Source of the DNA: Halichoerus grypus
Taxonomy: Eukaryota > Chordata > Mammalia > Carnivora > Phocidae
DNA: 64,000 nucleotides
Reading direction: 5' to 3'
Assembly (NCBI RefSeq): GCF_964656455.1
Contig: NC_135718.1
Span: 132,973,966 to 133,037,965, forward strand
Below, one piece after another: positions 47,197-58,839 of the stretch; position 1 is the first letter of the stretch, and each line of letters starts with the position of its first letter. Position numbers and translations under genes: made by a program. Under the pieces are notes generated by a model. The model saw only the letters and a list, made by a program, of their open reading frames with translations, was not told the origin of the DNA and searched no databases.

Positions 47197-47423
47197 AATA
47201 ATTATAAAAGGAGGGGCTCCTGGGTGGCTCAGCCAGCTAAGCATCTGCCTTTAGCTCAGGTCACGATCTCAGGGTGAGCCCCATGTCAGGCTTCCTGCTC
47301 GGTGGGGAGCCTGCTACTCCCTCTCCCTCTGCCACTACCCCCCTGCTTGTGCTATCTTGCTGTCTCTCTCTTTCAAATAAATAAATAAAATCTTAAAAAA
47401 AAATAAAAATAATTATAAAAGGA
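47197..47423 (+). mobile_element. CAN-SINE with 16-bp target duplication
   Basis: Sense SINEC, body 47213-47407, head GGGGCTCCTGGGTGGCTCAG. A short deletion in the B-box region (CAGGGTGAGCCCC) removes part of the motif. AATAATTATAAAAGGA flanks it perfectly at 47197-47212 and 47408-47423. Confidence 0.95.
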
Positions 47424-48130
47424 AGAAAGGAGATAACAGGACTATTTTCTCTCCTGGAATTCATGTACAAATTTAGATTCCAAAGATATAGTCACCTGAG
47501 TACATGCTATTTAGAATTAAAAAAAGATTTGTATTTAAGTCATCATTTATGAAAACATGTTTATGTACTGATAAAAAGCATGGAATAGCAAATGAAATAA
47601 TCTTATGTTAACAGTGCTTATATAAAAATTCAGCACACTAAAATAATTTCATATTCTGCAAAATTATAGGCAAATTATGTATTTGTCTATATATTTGAAA
47701 GCCAAATTTTCCTTTACAATCAAGTATGATGAAACAAAAATTAAATTGATAATGTAGAAAATATATAAAGATTAGCTTCATTGTTTGAATCTCACATTTT
47801 TAAATTAACACAAATCTACACGAGAGACTACATAATTAATGTACTAAAATTTACACCTCCAGTACTTAAAAGATTTTCTATTCAGAATTTAGTACTATTT
47901 GTTAGAAGTTTGGTTCCTTTTGCATCCTGGCCATTTAGGCACTATGAGCTATCATCTGACCAAAAATCCTTATCATTCTATAATTAAATTAAAACTAGAA
48001 TGATGACAGGTCACATTTTACAGATTTAAAAAAAATTACCATTTTATTCTTCTGAGTTTGAACACTGACTTCAGAATACTTTGACACATTTTTAATTTTT
48101 AAATTTAATTTTTTATTTTTTGATACCCTT
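47424..48130. other. Unique AT-rich stretch, nothing supported
   Basis: No named repeat or exon. Confidence 0.45.
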
Positions 48131-48322
48131 TTTTTTTTTTTTAAAGAGTTTATTTATTTGTCAGAGAGAGAGAGAAAGAGAGAGTACGAGCAGAGGGAGC
48201 GGCAGAGGGAGAAGCAGGCTCCCCGCCGAGCAGGGAGCCTGATGCGGGCCTCGAACTCAGGACCCTGGGACCATGACCCGAGCGGAAGGCAGACGCTTAA
48301 CGACTGAGCCACCCAGGCGTCC
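48131..48322 (-). mobile_element. CAN-SINE
   Basis: Antisense SINEC with head ACCCAGGCGTCC ending at 48322 and a T-run tail at the left. Private changes include GGGCCTCGAACTCAGGACC. Flanks share only an imprecise ATNCCTTTTT-like stretch, so the target duplication is uncertain. Confidence 0.9.
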
Positions 48323-50184
48323 AACATCCTTTTTAAACAACTTTTGAACAACCTTTGATTTATTAACTACAATGCAGTTACTCTCTATATTTCAGTAATA
48401 CATAATAATATACATATAGTAATAATATATATAACTATATATATATTTTGCTCTGGAAGACCTTGGTTACTGGTGACCTGAGTTACAATTTACTTTTGAT
48501 AAAATGGCAATCCAGATAAACCTGAAGATTTTTATTTATTATTTTATTTTGGTAGGGAAAAATAATTTCCCCACTGATGCGTTAGATAATTTTGTGGGGT
48601 ACTGTGTGTGCATACAATGTGTGTATGTTTTCATATTTGACTGTCATGGACAATGTATAGTTTTATGCTGTTGGGTGTTATTCTAAAACGAAATAGTGAC
48701 CTAAGCACCATCAATTCGGACATGTAGTTTTGTACCTGAAATGGTACTGAGCTATTAATCAGCAATTGTGAATTCTGGTTATCTCTGTTATAATCAAAAG
48801 AAAACAAGAAATGTACCATGCACTCTACATCATCTCAATACTTGTTAAAGTGTGAGATTTCAGATATTCTGAGTAAATTGAACAACATTAAGGCACTTTA
48901 ATTTAATTGCTAATATAAAACTTTGAATGGTTTTCAATAGAAACATCTATGATAGAAATAAATGATTGTGATTGAAATTAAAACCTCAGATATTGTTCAG
49001 TTTCAGTATTTGTATTTTATAGTAACAAAGGCCATTTCTTTAATGCTAAGTAACACTTGGAGTGCTTTGTATATTCATTGGAGTGCTTTGTATACACTTC
49101 AAAGTGTTTTATTTATATATAAATTTATCTTCTCAAGTAGATCACAAATAACTGTGGGAAAGGGACTTCTCTATTTCTTTACTTTTTTCAAAGAAACAGC
49201 ATATGGAGCTTACCTCAAGAACTTTACATTTGCATAGGTGGGTTGATTTATTTTAGGGACAATTTGGAATTCTGTTATTCTGAATAATCTAGCTACTGGC
49301 TATTTCAGTAACGTGCACTTATTAAAATTTAGGCATGGAATCAAAATTTAAACTAATGAACATCTATTCTCATGTGCTTTTATGTTGTTAATCCATTGCA
49401 TGCTTTGTTACATTTTGTTTTGCAGAAATCTAAGAAATAACATCAAAATAACAAGAAACATTTATGCTTTAAATAATAAATGGAAACAATAGATATTGTA
49501 TAAGTTTCTATCATAAATTGGTTTTTTTAATAGAGGTATTTTTTGACCAAGGGAACAGGTATCAATGTATTGCAATCTATTGGTTTGGTAAAAGGATCAC
49601 ATTTCTTTAGCATTAACAAATATTGTGTTATTCGATTCAGTGTATTCTGGTGGTTGATAATACAACCTGTGGAACTGGAAATAGAACCTGAAAAACTGGA
49701 TTTGTGGTCAAAATTTGCTTCTAAGTAGTTGCTGAAGTTGTAAAAACAACTTACTAGGCCACAACTTTTGTTTAAAAATGATGCTTTTGAGTGAAGTTTG
49801 GCTTCAAGATCCTTAAAGATTTGTAGATCTCTAATGCTATTTGAGGTTAAGAATGTAAACTATAGTAATGATAACCCTCTTTCTAAAATAATCATCTCTT
49901 GGCATGATATGATTTTTTTTTTCCCACGCAAGTTAGCGTTTTCTTTGTTCCTTGCTTGCAAGCTAAAATATAAAAAATGAGAGCACTATTACAAACATAA
50001 AGCTATAACCACTGTTTATGCTGTGTTAAATTTTCCTTTTTTTTTTTTCCTTAAATAGCCAAGAATGTGCCTGTTTCACTGCAAGTGAATTGGTCTTACC
50101 TTGTTTTTTGTGTGCTATTTACAAAATTGGAAGGATTTAAACGTGATTTTATCTCATCACTGAAGTTCCATTTGTTCAGATTTT
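48323..50184. other. Unique AT-rich stretch with minor repeats
   Basis: Includes an AT-rich TATA tract at 48405-48450 and a short tandem repeat: TTGGAGTGCTTTGTATA at 49057-49073 and 49078-49094. No exon supported. Confidence 0.45.
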
Positions 50185-51915
50185 TAAAATACTTTTATTG
50201 AGGAATAATTGATATGCAAAAAAACCTGCACATGTTTAAAGAATACAGTTTGATGAATTTGGACATTTACATACATCCATGAAATCATCACCATAATCAA
50301 GGTAAGAAACATATTTATCACCTTTATACCCATGAGCACAACTCCCCATCTCCCCCTGCCCCAATCTCTGGTAACCACCATTCTATTCTCTAGTTCTATG
50401 AATGTGACTAGAGTAGATAGCTCATAAAAGTGAAATCATGCAGTATTTGTCCTTCTGAGACAGGCTTGTTCCACTTAACATAATATCCTCCAAATTCATC
50501 CATGTTTCTTAAATGAAAGAATTTTCCTTTTTTAAGAATAACTAATATCCACTATATGTATGTATCACGTTTTCTTTATCCATTCATCTGTTGATGTTTA
50601 GGTTGTTTCCACATCTTGGTTGTTGTGAACAATGCTACAATGAATAAAGGAGTGCAAATACCATTTTGAGATCCTGATTTCAATTCTTTTGGGTAAATAC
50701 CTAGAAGTGGATTGCTGGGTCATATGGCAGTTCTATCTTTAATTTTTTGAGGAAACTCCACACTATTTTCCATAATAACTGCACCATTTTACATTCTCAC
50801 CAACAATGTACAAGTGTTCAAATTTCTCTACATCATCATTAACATTTATTTTATTTTGTTTTTTGGTAATAGCCATTCTAACAGATGTGTGATGATACCT
50901 CATTGTGGCTTTGATTTGTATTTCCCTGAGTGATGTTGAGCATCTTTTCATATACTTGGCAGCCATTTGTATGTCTTTTTTTGAAAAATATCTATCCAGA
51001 TCTTTTGCCCACGTTTTATTAGGTTTTTGGAATTTTTTTTTTTTTTTTGCTATTGCATTGTAGGAGTTTCTTCTATAAGTATTAAGTCCATATTAGATAA
51101 ATGATTTGCAAACATATGTAGGTTACCTTTTCACTCTGTTGCTTCTTCCATTTACTGTGCAAAAGTTTTCAGTTTAAAGTAGTCCCATTTGTCTATTTTT
51201 ACTATTACTGCTTATACTTTTGATGTCATGTGCAAGAACTCATTGCCATGACCAGTGTCAAGAAACTTTCCTGGTGGTTTCTTCTAGAAGTTTTAGAGTT
51301 TCAAGTCTCACATTTAAATCTGTAATCTAATTTGAGTAGATTTTGTGTATAATGCAAGTTAAGGATCCAACTTTGTTCTTTTGCACGTAAATATCCTTGA
51401 ATCCTTTACCATTTGTTGAAGAAATTGTCCTTTGCTCACTGTGTGTTGACACCCTTGTCAAAGATGAGTTGATCATATACGTGTGGGTTTATTTCTGGGC
51501 TCTCTGCTCTATTCCGGTGGTCTATATGTCTATATTTATGTCAGTAACATATTTTTTAATTTATTGTAACTTTGTGGTATAGTTTTAAGTCAGGAAATCT
51601 AATGCCTCTAGTTTTGTTCTCTCTTAAGATTACTTTGGCTATCTTGGGTCTTTTGGGGTTCCATATAAATTTTAGGATTTTTTTTCTATATTTGTAAAAA
51701 AAGCCATTGGGATTTTGATGTAGATAACACTGAATCTGTAGTTTCCTTTGAGTAGTAGGGGCTTTTTAACAATAGTAAGTCTTTCAATCCATGAACATGG
51801 GGTGTATTTGAATATATTTGTATATTTAATTTTTTCATAAGTATTTTGAAGTGTTTGGTGTACAAATCTCTTACCTCTTTAGTTAAGTTTATTCCTAAGT
51901 ATTTAATTCTTTTAC
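50185..51915 (-). mobile_element. Old L1M, 3' UTR and ORF2 3' part, antisense
   Basis: The longest L1 piece in the window, about 1.7 kb. On the plus strand it runs from the 3' end 'TTTTATTGAGGAATAATTGA' through 'AATACAGTTTGATGAATTTG', 'GTAACCACCATTCTATTCTC', 'GGTTGTTTCCACATCTTGGT', 'ATTGCTGGGTCATATGGCAG', 'AGGAGTTTCTTCTATAAGTA', and 'CCATGAACATGGGGTGTATT' to 'GTTTATTCCTAAGTATTTAA'. On the minus strand the RT-side motif KRIKYLGINLTKEVRDLYT is readable near 51913-51857, typical of L1 ORF2. Stops elsewhere make it inactive. Confidence 0.88.
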
Positions 51916-52005
51916 AACCTACCAAGCCCGAATCATGAAAGAATAAATCTGAACCAACAAATAATGAGTAAGGAGAATGAGCCAATAATCAAAAACTTCC
52001 ATCTA
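51916..52005 (+). mobile_element. Inverted 5' piece of the neighbouring L1M
   Basis: About 90 bp of L1 ORF2 in the opposite (sense) direction to the element it abuts: 'GAATAAATCTGAACCAACAA', 'TAATGAGTAAGGAGAATGAG', 'CCAATAATCAAAAACTTCCA' match the part just before the RT domain. It directly joins the antisense part at about 51915. This is the layout produced by twin priming (5' inversion), with several hundred bases of ORF2 missing at the junction. Confidence 0.65.
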
Positions 52006-52849
52006 AATAACTGGTTAATATTAGAGAATGTGGGGGGAAATTGATGTTTTCTAAGGGGTAGGTGTTTTATGTAACTATAAATAACTGGCATTGATTTTTA
52101 AAGAAGCATGATTTATTATAGGTATTGTTTCTAACAAATTGAAGTAAAACAAGAAACGCAACCACTAAAATCTGGGTCCTGTTGACCTATTTTGATATTA
52201 AAAAATGGAGTCAACATTTGTTGACTACCACAAATATGTGTCTCCTTATAAATGTCTCATATTTTAAATTTGCTTTTTGTTCAACAATATTGTAAAGAAA
52301 GCATTTTTTTCCTTTAAGTCAAAGTGAGAAAGTTGGAGCTTGAAGTGCTGATAATTGCCAAAATTTGGATTTATAAAGTGACAGATTTGGGATTCATTCC
52401 AGAGCCTCCTGATTACTAATCTAGTGCTCTTGTCCCTAACATGCATACAGCCTTCCTAAGTGGATTCCAACCACTCTCACCAACTTCCTGCTGCAACTGT
52501 TCCCAATAGATCAATGAAATACATTTTGTAAAACTGTAAAACTGCAAACCCTGAGTCCTCTCACCTGCCAGCTTTTCAAAAACTTTCTCAGTTCTAAGCT
52601 ATCTAGATATGATTTTGGGAAAACAAGTTGTGATTCAACAGGGGAATCTGGAAACTAAAGGCCATGTAATGCTCTACACCTTCTATCACTGTCACGGCAG
52701 GTAAGACACCCAGACACACACACATTTGTGAATATAATTTTGTACTGTATTAATTGTTAAAGCCATATATGGTGATAATCCATGTGCTATGTTTTAAATT
52801 TGGAATATAGATAATATTAACCATAGGCTATTTATTTTATAGCAGTGTA
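52006..52849. other. Unique stretch, nothing supported
   Basis: No repeat family or exon recognised. Confidence 0.45.
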
Positions 52850-52985
52850 GTGATTATGAGCTTTAGTATTATTACTAATACTATTTTAGTATGTATAATG
52901 TGTTAGGTACTGTACTAAATATTGCACATACATTATGCTCCCTCAATTCTCATACAAATGCTTGAAGAGTCACATGTTTAATAGT
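52850..52985 (+). mobile_element. MIR SINE fragment
   Basis: 'GTGTAGTGATTATGAGCTTT' and 'ATGTGTTAGGTACTGTACTA', 'TCAATTCTCATACAAATGCT' match MIR in order, from its start to its centre. Confidence 0.6.
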
Positions 52986-52987
52986 CA

Positions 52988-53630
52988 TTAAAACAAATAT
53001 GATAAAGGGTTAGTATCCAAAATATATAAAAAACTTATATAACTCAACATCCCCAAACCAAATAATCCAACTAAAAAATAGGCAGAAGACATGAACAGAC
53101 ATTTCTCCAAAGAAGACATATAGATTGCCACCAGACACATGACAAGATGCTCATCATCAGGGAAATGCAAATCCAAACTACGATGAGATATCACCTCCCA
53201 CCTGTCCGAAAGACTAAAATCAGAAACACAGGAAACAACAAATGTTAGTGAGTGAGTTTGTGGAGAAAAAAGAACACTGGTGCACTGTTAGTGGAAACAC
53301 AAACTGATACAGCTACTATGGAAAACAGTATGGCGGTTCCTCAAAAAAATTAAAAATAGAATTACCATATGAGCCAGTAATTCTATTACTGAGTATTTAC
53401 CCAAAGAATATGAAAACACTAATTTGAAAAGATATATGTACCCTTACATTTATTGCAGCATTATTTACAATAGCCAAATAATGGAAGCAACCCAAGTGTT
53501 CACTGAAAGATGAATGGATAAAGAGTGGTATATATGTACAATAGAATATTACTCAACATAAAAAAGAATGAAATCTTGCTATTTGCAACAACAAGGATCA
53601 ATCCAGAGGGTATAGTGATACTCGATACTG
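52988..53630 (+). mobile_element. Old L1M ORF2 3' part, sense
   Basis: 'GGGTTAGTATCCAAAATATA', 'CATGAACAGACATTTCTCCA', 'CATCAGGGAAATGCAAATCC', 'GATGAGATATCACCTCCCAC', 'ACTATGGAAAACAGTATGGC', 'ACCATATGAGCCAGTAATTC', 'TGCAGCATTATTTACAATAG' and 'GATGAATGGATAAAGAGTGG' follow in perfect ORF2 C-terminal order. Frameshifts and stops are present. Confidence 0.88.
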
Positions 53631-54164
53631 AGTCTCCCACATGCTTAATATAGCATTCAGCAGTGAACACCAATGTCATTGTATAGCCTTAGAGGGGGCT
53701 GATTAGAAGGAAAAAAATATTGATATATGAAGATAATTCTTGAAATGTCAGCTTTACCACACTGACTAAATTACGTAGGTATGAATTGCCCCTTTGGGAC
53801 AGCCCATAGCAAATATTCTCTCCCTAGTTTCCTCAGTCTATTACTTTCCGGAATAAATAATTTGCATTGGCTAACTCTGGAATTAACTATATCTCAAAAA
53901 AAATTTACTGTAGTTGTCCACAAAGCAGGATTTTTTTTTCCCCAGCAGATGCTATGCTTGAGTATAAATGAGTGATTGGAAAACTCTTAAGAAGTATCTG
54001 TGGAAACAATAACTTTAAGGAAGATTCTAAACAACCCTAAGAAGAAGAAAATACTTTGAAGAAAACTGCCATAGGAAATATGATTTTGCATAGTACCTAC
54101 TTTTTGCTCTCAAGAAAAGATGGAATTTATAAAATAAGAGATAAAAGATGAGATTGTAAAATAA
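53631..54164. other. Unclassified stretch
   Basis: Lies between two sense L1 pieces and may be a gap filled by unrelated sequence. No exon. Confidence 0.4.
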
Positions 54165-54799
54165 AACTTTCAGGTGAGACACCCACTAAGATGGCTATAA
54201 TCAAAAGAATGGAAAATAACAGGTTTCGGCAAGTATGCAGGAAAATAGGAATCCCTGTGCAGTGGGAATGAAAAATTGTTCTGCTGCTATCAAACATAGT
54301 TTGGCAATTCCTCAAAAAGTTTAACATAGAAGTACCATATGATTCCAGCAAATATACTCCTAGCAATACAACCCAAGCACTGAAAACAAAGGCTCAAAGA
54401 AATGCTTGTTCATTGATGCTCACAGCAGCACTATCCACAAGCCAAAATGTCAATGTGGAAACAACCCATGTGTCAGTGAATAGATGGACATAGAATCGAA
54501 TGTTATTCAGTCATAAAAGGAATTAAATACTGCTTCATGCTAAAACATGGATGAACTTAGAAAACATTATGCCAGGTCAAAGAGGCAAGACACAAAAAGT
54601 CACATTTCGTAAGATTCCATTTATATGAAGCATCCAGAATATGTAAATACATAGAGACAGAAAGCAGATGGGTGGTGTCAGGGACTAGGGTGAGGGCTCA
54701 ACAGAGAACAACTGTTTAATGGGTATGAGGCTTTATTTTAGCATGATGGCAATGTTTTGGAACTATTTAGAACCAGTAGCTGAACAGCATTGTAGATGA
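54165..54799 (+). mobile_element. Second old L1M 3' part, sense
   Basis: 'CCACTAAGATGGCTATAATC', 'TTTGGCAATTCCTCAAAAAG', 'GTACCATATGATTCCAGCAA', 'ACAGCAGCACTATCCACAAG', 'TAAGATTCCATTTATATGAA' cover the end of ORF2 and the 3' UTR. It repeats the ORF2 segment already present at 52988-53630, so it is a separate insertion. Confidence 0.83.
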
Positions 54800-54809
54800 A
54801 CTGTGTGTG

Positions 54810-54842
<33 letters not shown>

Positions 54843-54843
54843 T
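54800..54843. repeat. (GT)n microsatellite
   Basis: About twenty GT units with one GC interruption, at the right end of the L1 piece. Confidence 0.95.
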
Positions 54844-54860
54844 GCTTTTCCTGTGTTTTT

Positions 54861-55005
54861 CTAATTGAGATATAATTGACATATAGTATTGTGTAAATTT
54901 AAGGTGTGCAATTTGTTGATTTAATACATTTACATCTTGCTATGTGATAACCACCATAGAATGATTAGCTAACACCTCATGCAATTATCATGTCTTTTTT
55001 GTGGC
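54861..55005 (-). mobile_element. Old L1 3' UTR fragment, antisense
   Basis: 'CTAATTGAGATATAATTGAC', 'ATTTAAGGTGTGCAATTTGT', 'TATGTGATAACCACCATAGA' match the antisense L1 3' UTR of older families. Opposite in direction to its left neighbour. Confidence 0.78.
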
Positions 55006-55578
55006 AAGAACAATTAAGATCTAGTTTCTTAGCAACTTTGAAGATAATAGCTTAGTTTTAATTTGGCCTTATTTAATCCATTAATGTAAACTCCGTGTTT
55101 TTGGTGCAGAGGGGTATGGTATGATGATTTTACAAAAATATTCTACTGTTACAGATAAAACTTAGTGTCTCTAAATTTAGACTTCTCAAAAGCTCATTTC
55201 CAACTCTTCCTTCAATAATGAAAAAGAAGTAATTAAAGTGTTCAATTGCACAATCAGCTGACAACAATCTACATGACACATTTAAGAAAGGGATTAATCT
55301 CAACATCATACAAAGATGCTAAAATTAGCTTACCTGTGAGTAATTGTTTAACATCTTGTAAATACAAATGCAATTACTAATTTTGCTTGACCTTTCTGAT
55401 ATGGATTTTGGGTAAGGACATTCAACCTTCTCAGAGAAAAACACTCTTCATATTGGATTATGAGTGACATTTTTAAATTGTAATGTTAGAATTTTTATAC
55501 TAATGATTAAATGCTTATTTTGAAGGTAAAAATAAACCCATATGATAGACAAAAATGCAAAGAATAAAGCATTATTTT
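55006..55578. other. Unique stretch, nothing supported
   Basis: No repeat family or exon recognised. Confidence 0.45.
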
Positions 55579-55826
55579 AAATCTCACTTTTGGGCTGCCT
55601 GGGTTGGTGCAGTTAGTTAAGCATCCAACTCTTGGTTTCCACTCAGGTCATGATCTCCGGGTTGTGAGATTGAGCCCCACATTGGGCTCTGCATTCAGCG
55701 CAGAGTCTGCTTAGGATTCTCTCTCCTTCTCCCTCTGCCCCTTCCAACCCCCCCACCCCTCTTTCTCTCTTTCTCTCTCTCTCTAAAATGAATAAATACA
55801 TCTTAAAAAAATAAATAAATCTAACT
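55579..55826 (+). mobile_element. CAN-SINE, older sense copy
   Basis: Sense SINEC, about 55591-55816, with diverged head GGGCTGCCTGGGTTGGTGCA and middle 'CATCCAACTCTTGGTTTCC'. CT-rich part is expanded (TTTCTCTCTTTCTCTCTCTC). AAATCTCACT (55579-55588) and AAATCTAACT (55817-55826) may be its target duplication. Confidence 0.9.
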
Positions 55827-56234
55827 GTCAAAAATGTTAATTAGCATTTGGTAAACATGATTTCAGATACTATGGTATGAGAGTCACAAGAAGTATCATA
55901 GAGTTATAAGAATAACACAACTAATATTAGTCTCAGAATTGTCCAAAACGTTTTTTTAAGACCTAAGGACATATACATACTCATTGTCATTTCTGATATT
56001 ACAAAATTGGTATTTTTAATTCATTATATTAGTTATTTTTAATTAATATATATCTATAAATAAACTTGTACTTGATTTCTAAAGTCTAACAACTTTAGTG
56101 ATATCCTGCCAAACAATGTAGTCTCCTCTCATTTAAACTCAGAATTTGGGTATGATTTCTCTATTATTACATCCCAGGTATGAATTATATGTTTAGGGGT
56201 ACATGTTGTCCTGAAATTAGTGCTTTTGTTGCTA
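55827..56234. other. Unique AT-rich stretch, nothing supported
   Basis: No named repeat or exon. Confidence 0.45.
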
Positions 56235-56655
56235 TCTGGGTCAAGATTACCCAGGATACTTGGAGTAACACACAACCTCACAATCTCAATGGTTTCATTT
56301 CTGCTTATACTACTTAAATATATTTGTAGTATATATTTATATATACTTATACTACTTATGCATCAAGGGTGACCCTGGAAATCTGCCTAACATTGTCATT
56401 ATCCTTTCTCTGGTACCCAGGATAGCAGAGAAGTCACTATCTGAAATGTTGCTGTTAGCCATGGTAGAGGGAAAACAAGTATTCTTGAGAGCCTCACACT
56501 GGCAACTAAGTGCTCATTCTACACACAGAACATATCCTTTTCATTCACAGCTCATTGGCCAGAAGTGGTCTCATGGCCCCATCTGGGTACAAGTAGTGAG
56601 GAATTACAATCTTACTCTAAACCTAAAGGGAGAATTAGAATACTCAAGAGTCCAG
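56235..56655. mobile_element. Ancient dispersed repeat, LTR/MER type (family not named)
   Basis: 'CATTGGCCAGAAGTGGTCTC' followed by ATGGCCCCATCTGGGTACAAG (about 56552-56592), and the earlier 'CTCACAATCTCAATGGTTTC', recall a mammalian dispersed repeat of LTR type. Only these islands are convincing. Confidence 0.4.
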
Positions 56656-58384
56656 CAATATTGATAACCACATCTGGTGCCTCTTTCCTCCCTGGCCTCA
56701 GCTCTGCTATACCTCATCTTGTTGGATTCCTTAACACTTACTGCTTTTGCTGGTCATCTGAGGCTGCCCACAGATACACCTGTCTAGACACAGTTCTCAT
56801 CCATTATGGCTCTACTCCTCACATGTCATGTGGAACTCAGGTTTCTTTCAAGACTGATAGTTTCTATGGCTACACTGTAGGGAGTCAAGAAACTATTCCT
56901 TCTACTCTGGAATTCTTTAGACCTTTCTGTAATGTTTATTTTCCACCTTCCCCTTAAAGTTCCAACCTAAAATGAATGTATAGTGTTGGATATTTTTCAG
57001 AGATCCTTTGATCTCTTGCCTTAGTGCACTGGTTAAAACTTCAGTAAAAATACCGAAGGTGAGTGATGGGAGTGAATATACTTGACTTCTCATTGGTATC
57101 AGGGGAAAACATTCAATCTTCCACCATTAAGTGTGTTGTTTGCTAGGGTTCTTTTAGTGTGTCTTTATTGGGCTGAGGGACCTTCACTTTTGAATCGGCT
57201 CTAGAAAAGTATGGATTTTACAGATTATGGGGTTTTTTTCTTGGTGATTGGTAGGAGTGATGCCCTTTTTAGCTTTCTATATACTAAACAGAAACTAGAA
57301 ATCTAGGGGTATCTTCTCAAGTCCAGCATGTTGTTGTCATTCCTCTCAAATATATTGAATATTTATAAATTATACTGGAACGTATTTTAAAAACATATCT
57401 TATAAATTTTTTAAACTGTGAAAGTTGTAGAAGTTGCTATTAAACCTTCAGACTTTGAGCTAGAACTTATCTTGAATTTACAGGGCAAAAATAAATTTTA
57501 GAGATTCTATTTCTGAAGAAGTAGAATCAATTCCAAACTATTTTTCTTTAATAAGAAGCTATCAGTTGGTCACAGGATATAAAACAAGAATTTTTTTAAA
57601 AATAATTTATCTCTAGTAGCATAATTACCACAAACTTTTTGATAGTGCAAAACAAAAACAAAAATATAAAATCACCCAAAACAAAACACCTCTTCAGAGT
57701 CCTGAATCAGGAGCAGTTGAAATGTTAGTTTCTTAAAACTCTTTCCACTGTCCTTCTTTGTTACGTGAAAATTATTTCTATTTGGTAATGTCAATTAACA
57801 CTTTATGCTACCCTGCTATTTTTTAGTTTAAGTTTGAGGCCTTCTCTTAATTTGGAAATTAATTATTTTTCAAAGTTTCCTCTAATACCTAATTTACATT
57901 TTAGTAAACAACATTCTTTTATGTTCGTTATTTTGGTATATACAAACTTGAAAATAAACTTTGTTTACCATTTCTCTGGATAAATTAATGGCCAACCAAG
58001 TAAAAGAATCTACGGTATATCAGACCTGTTTTTATAAACCCAATCAGTCTAGCTTCAGAGACTACAGTCTTAATCATCATGCTATTAAATCTGTCTTAGG
58101 GTTCATTATATCATATAGGTTAATGGCATTCACTTATTATTATTTTTTTAAATTTATCTTTGATTTTTTGTTTTTAGCCATGGTGTCTTTCTTCAAATAA
58201 AAACCTAAAAATTATAAATAGAAGTATGTAGATAAAAACATGTATAGCTCTTGCATCTGAAGTAGGGTAAGTGCCCTGGTACCTGGGACATGAATTTCTC
58301 TTGCCCCTGGACTCCCTTGGCCTGTACAGCTCATAAAAAGTATAAGTCAAATACTTCTTTGGGTCGTATTTTGAAAATACCAAT
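56656..58384. other. Unclassified stretch, no supported gene
   Basis: The longest open frame in the window (130 codons, 56565-56957, plus strand) overlaps its left edge. I do not recognise the product and see neither a splice acceptor nor a Kozak-like start that would argue for an exon. Confidence 0.45.
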
Positions 58385-58573
58385 CCAGGTGAAAACTAAT
58401 TTTTTAAAATATGCATTTATTTATTTGAAAGAGAGAGAGAGTGGGGGGAGGAACAGAGGGAGAGGAAAAGAGAGAATCTCAAGCAAACTCCCTGCTGAGT
58501 ACAGAGTCTGACTCCAGGCTCCATCTCAGGACCCTGAGATCCTGACCTGAGCTGAAATCAAGAGTTGGATGTT

Positions 58574-58613
<40 letters not shown>

Positions 58614-58839
58614 TTGACAGAGAGAGAGACAGCGAGAGCAGGAACACAAGCAGGGGGAGTGGGAGAGGGAGAAGCAGGCTTCCTGCCGAGCAGGGAGCCC
58701 GATGTGGGACTCGATCCCAGGACCCTGGGATCACGACCTGAGCCGAAGGCAGACGCTTAACGACTGAGCCACCCAGGCGCCCCAAGAGTTGGATGTTTAA
58801 CTGACTGAGCCACCTAGGCGCCCCCAGGTAAAAACTATT
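58385..58839 (-). mobile_element. Old CAN-SINE split by a younger one
   Basis: Outer antisense SINEC in two parts: 58401-58575 (tail, middle) and 58800-58823 (head, TGAGCCACCTAGGCGCCC). CCAGGTGAAAACTAAT (58385-58400) and CCAGGTAAAAACTATT (58824-58839) form its decayed target duplication with two mismatches. The head and body become continuous when the inner element is left out. Confidence 0.9.
58560..58799 (-). mobile_element. Young CAN-SINE nested in an older one
   Basis: Inner antisense SINEC, body 58576-58783, with a T-run of more than thirty bases at its tail. AAGAGTTGGATGTTTA flanks it perfectly at 58560-58575 and 58784-58799. Its long T-run and perfect duplication mark it as clearly younger than the host SINE, whose duplication has two mismatches. 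Confidence 0.95.

Noticed and set aside
51686..51985. 99-codon minus-strand frame with a KRIKYLGINL motif
   Set aside because: Not a host gene: it is the surviving part of L1 ORF2 in the L1M element at 50185-51915, and its N-terminal part crosses the inversion junction.
56565..56957. 130-codon plus-strand open frame, the longest here
   Set aside because: Partly overlaps an old dispersed repeat, has no exon signals and no recognised domain. One frame of this length in 128 kb of two-strand sequence is not remarkable.
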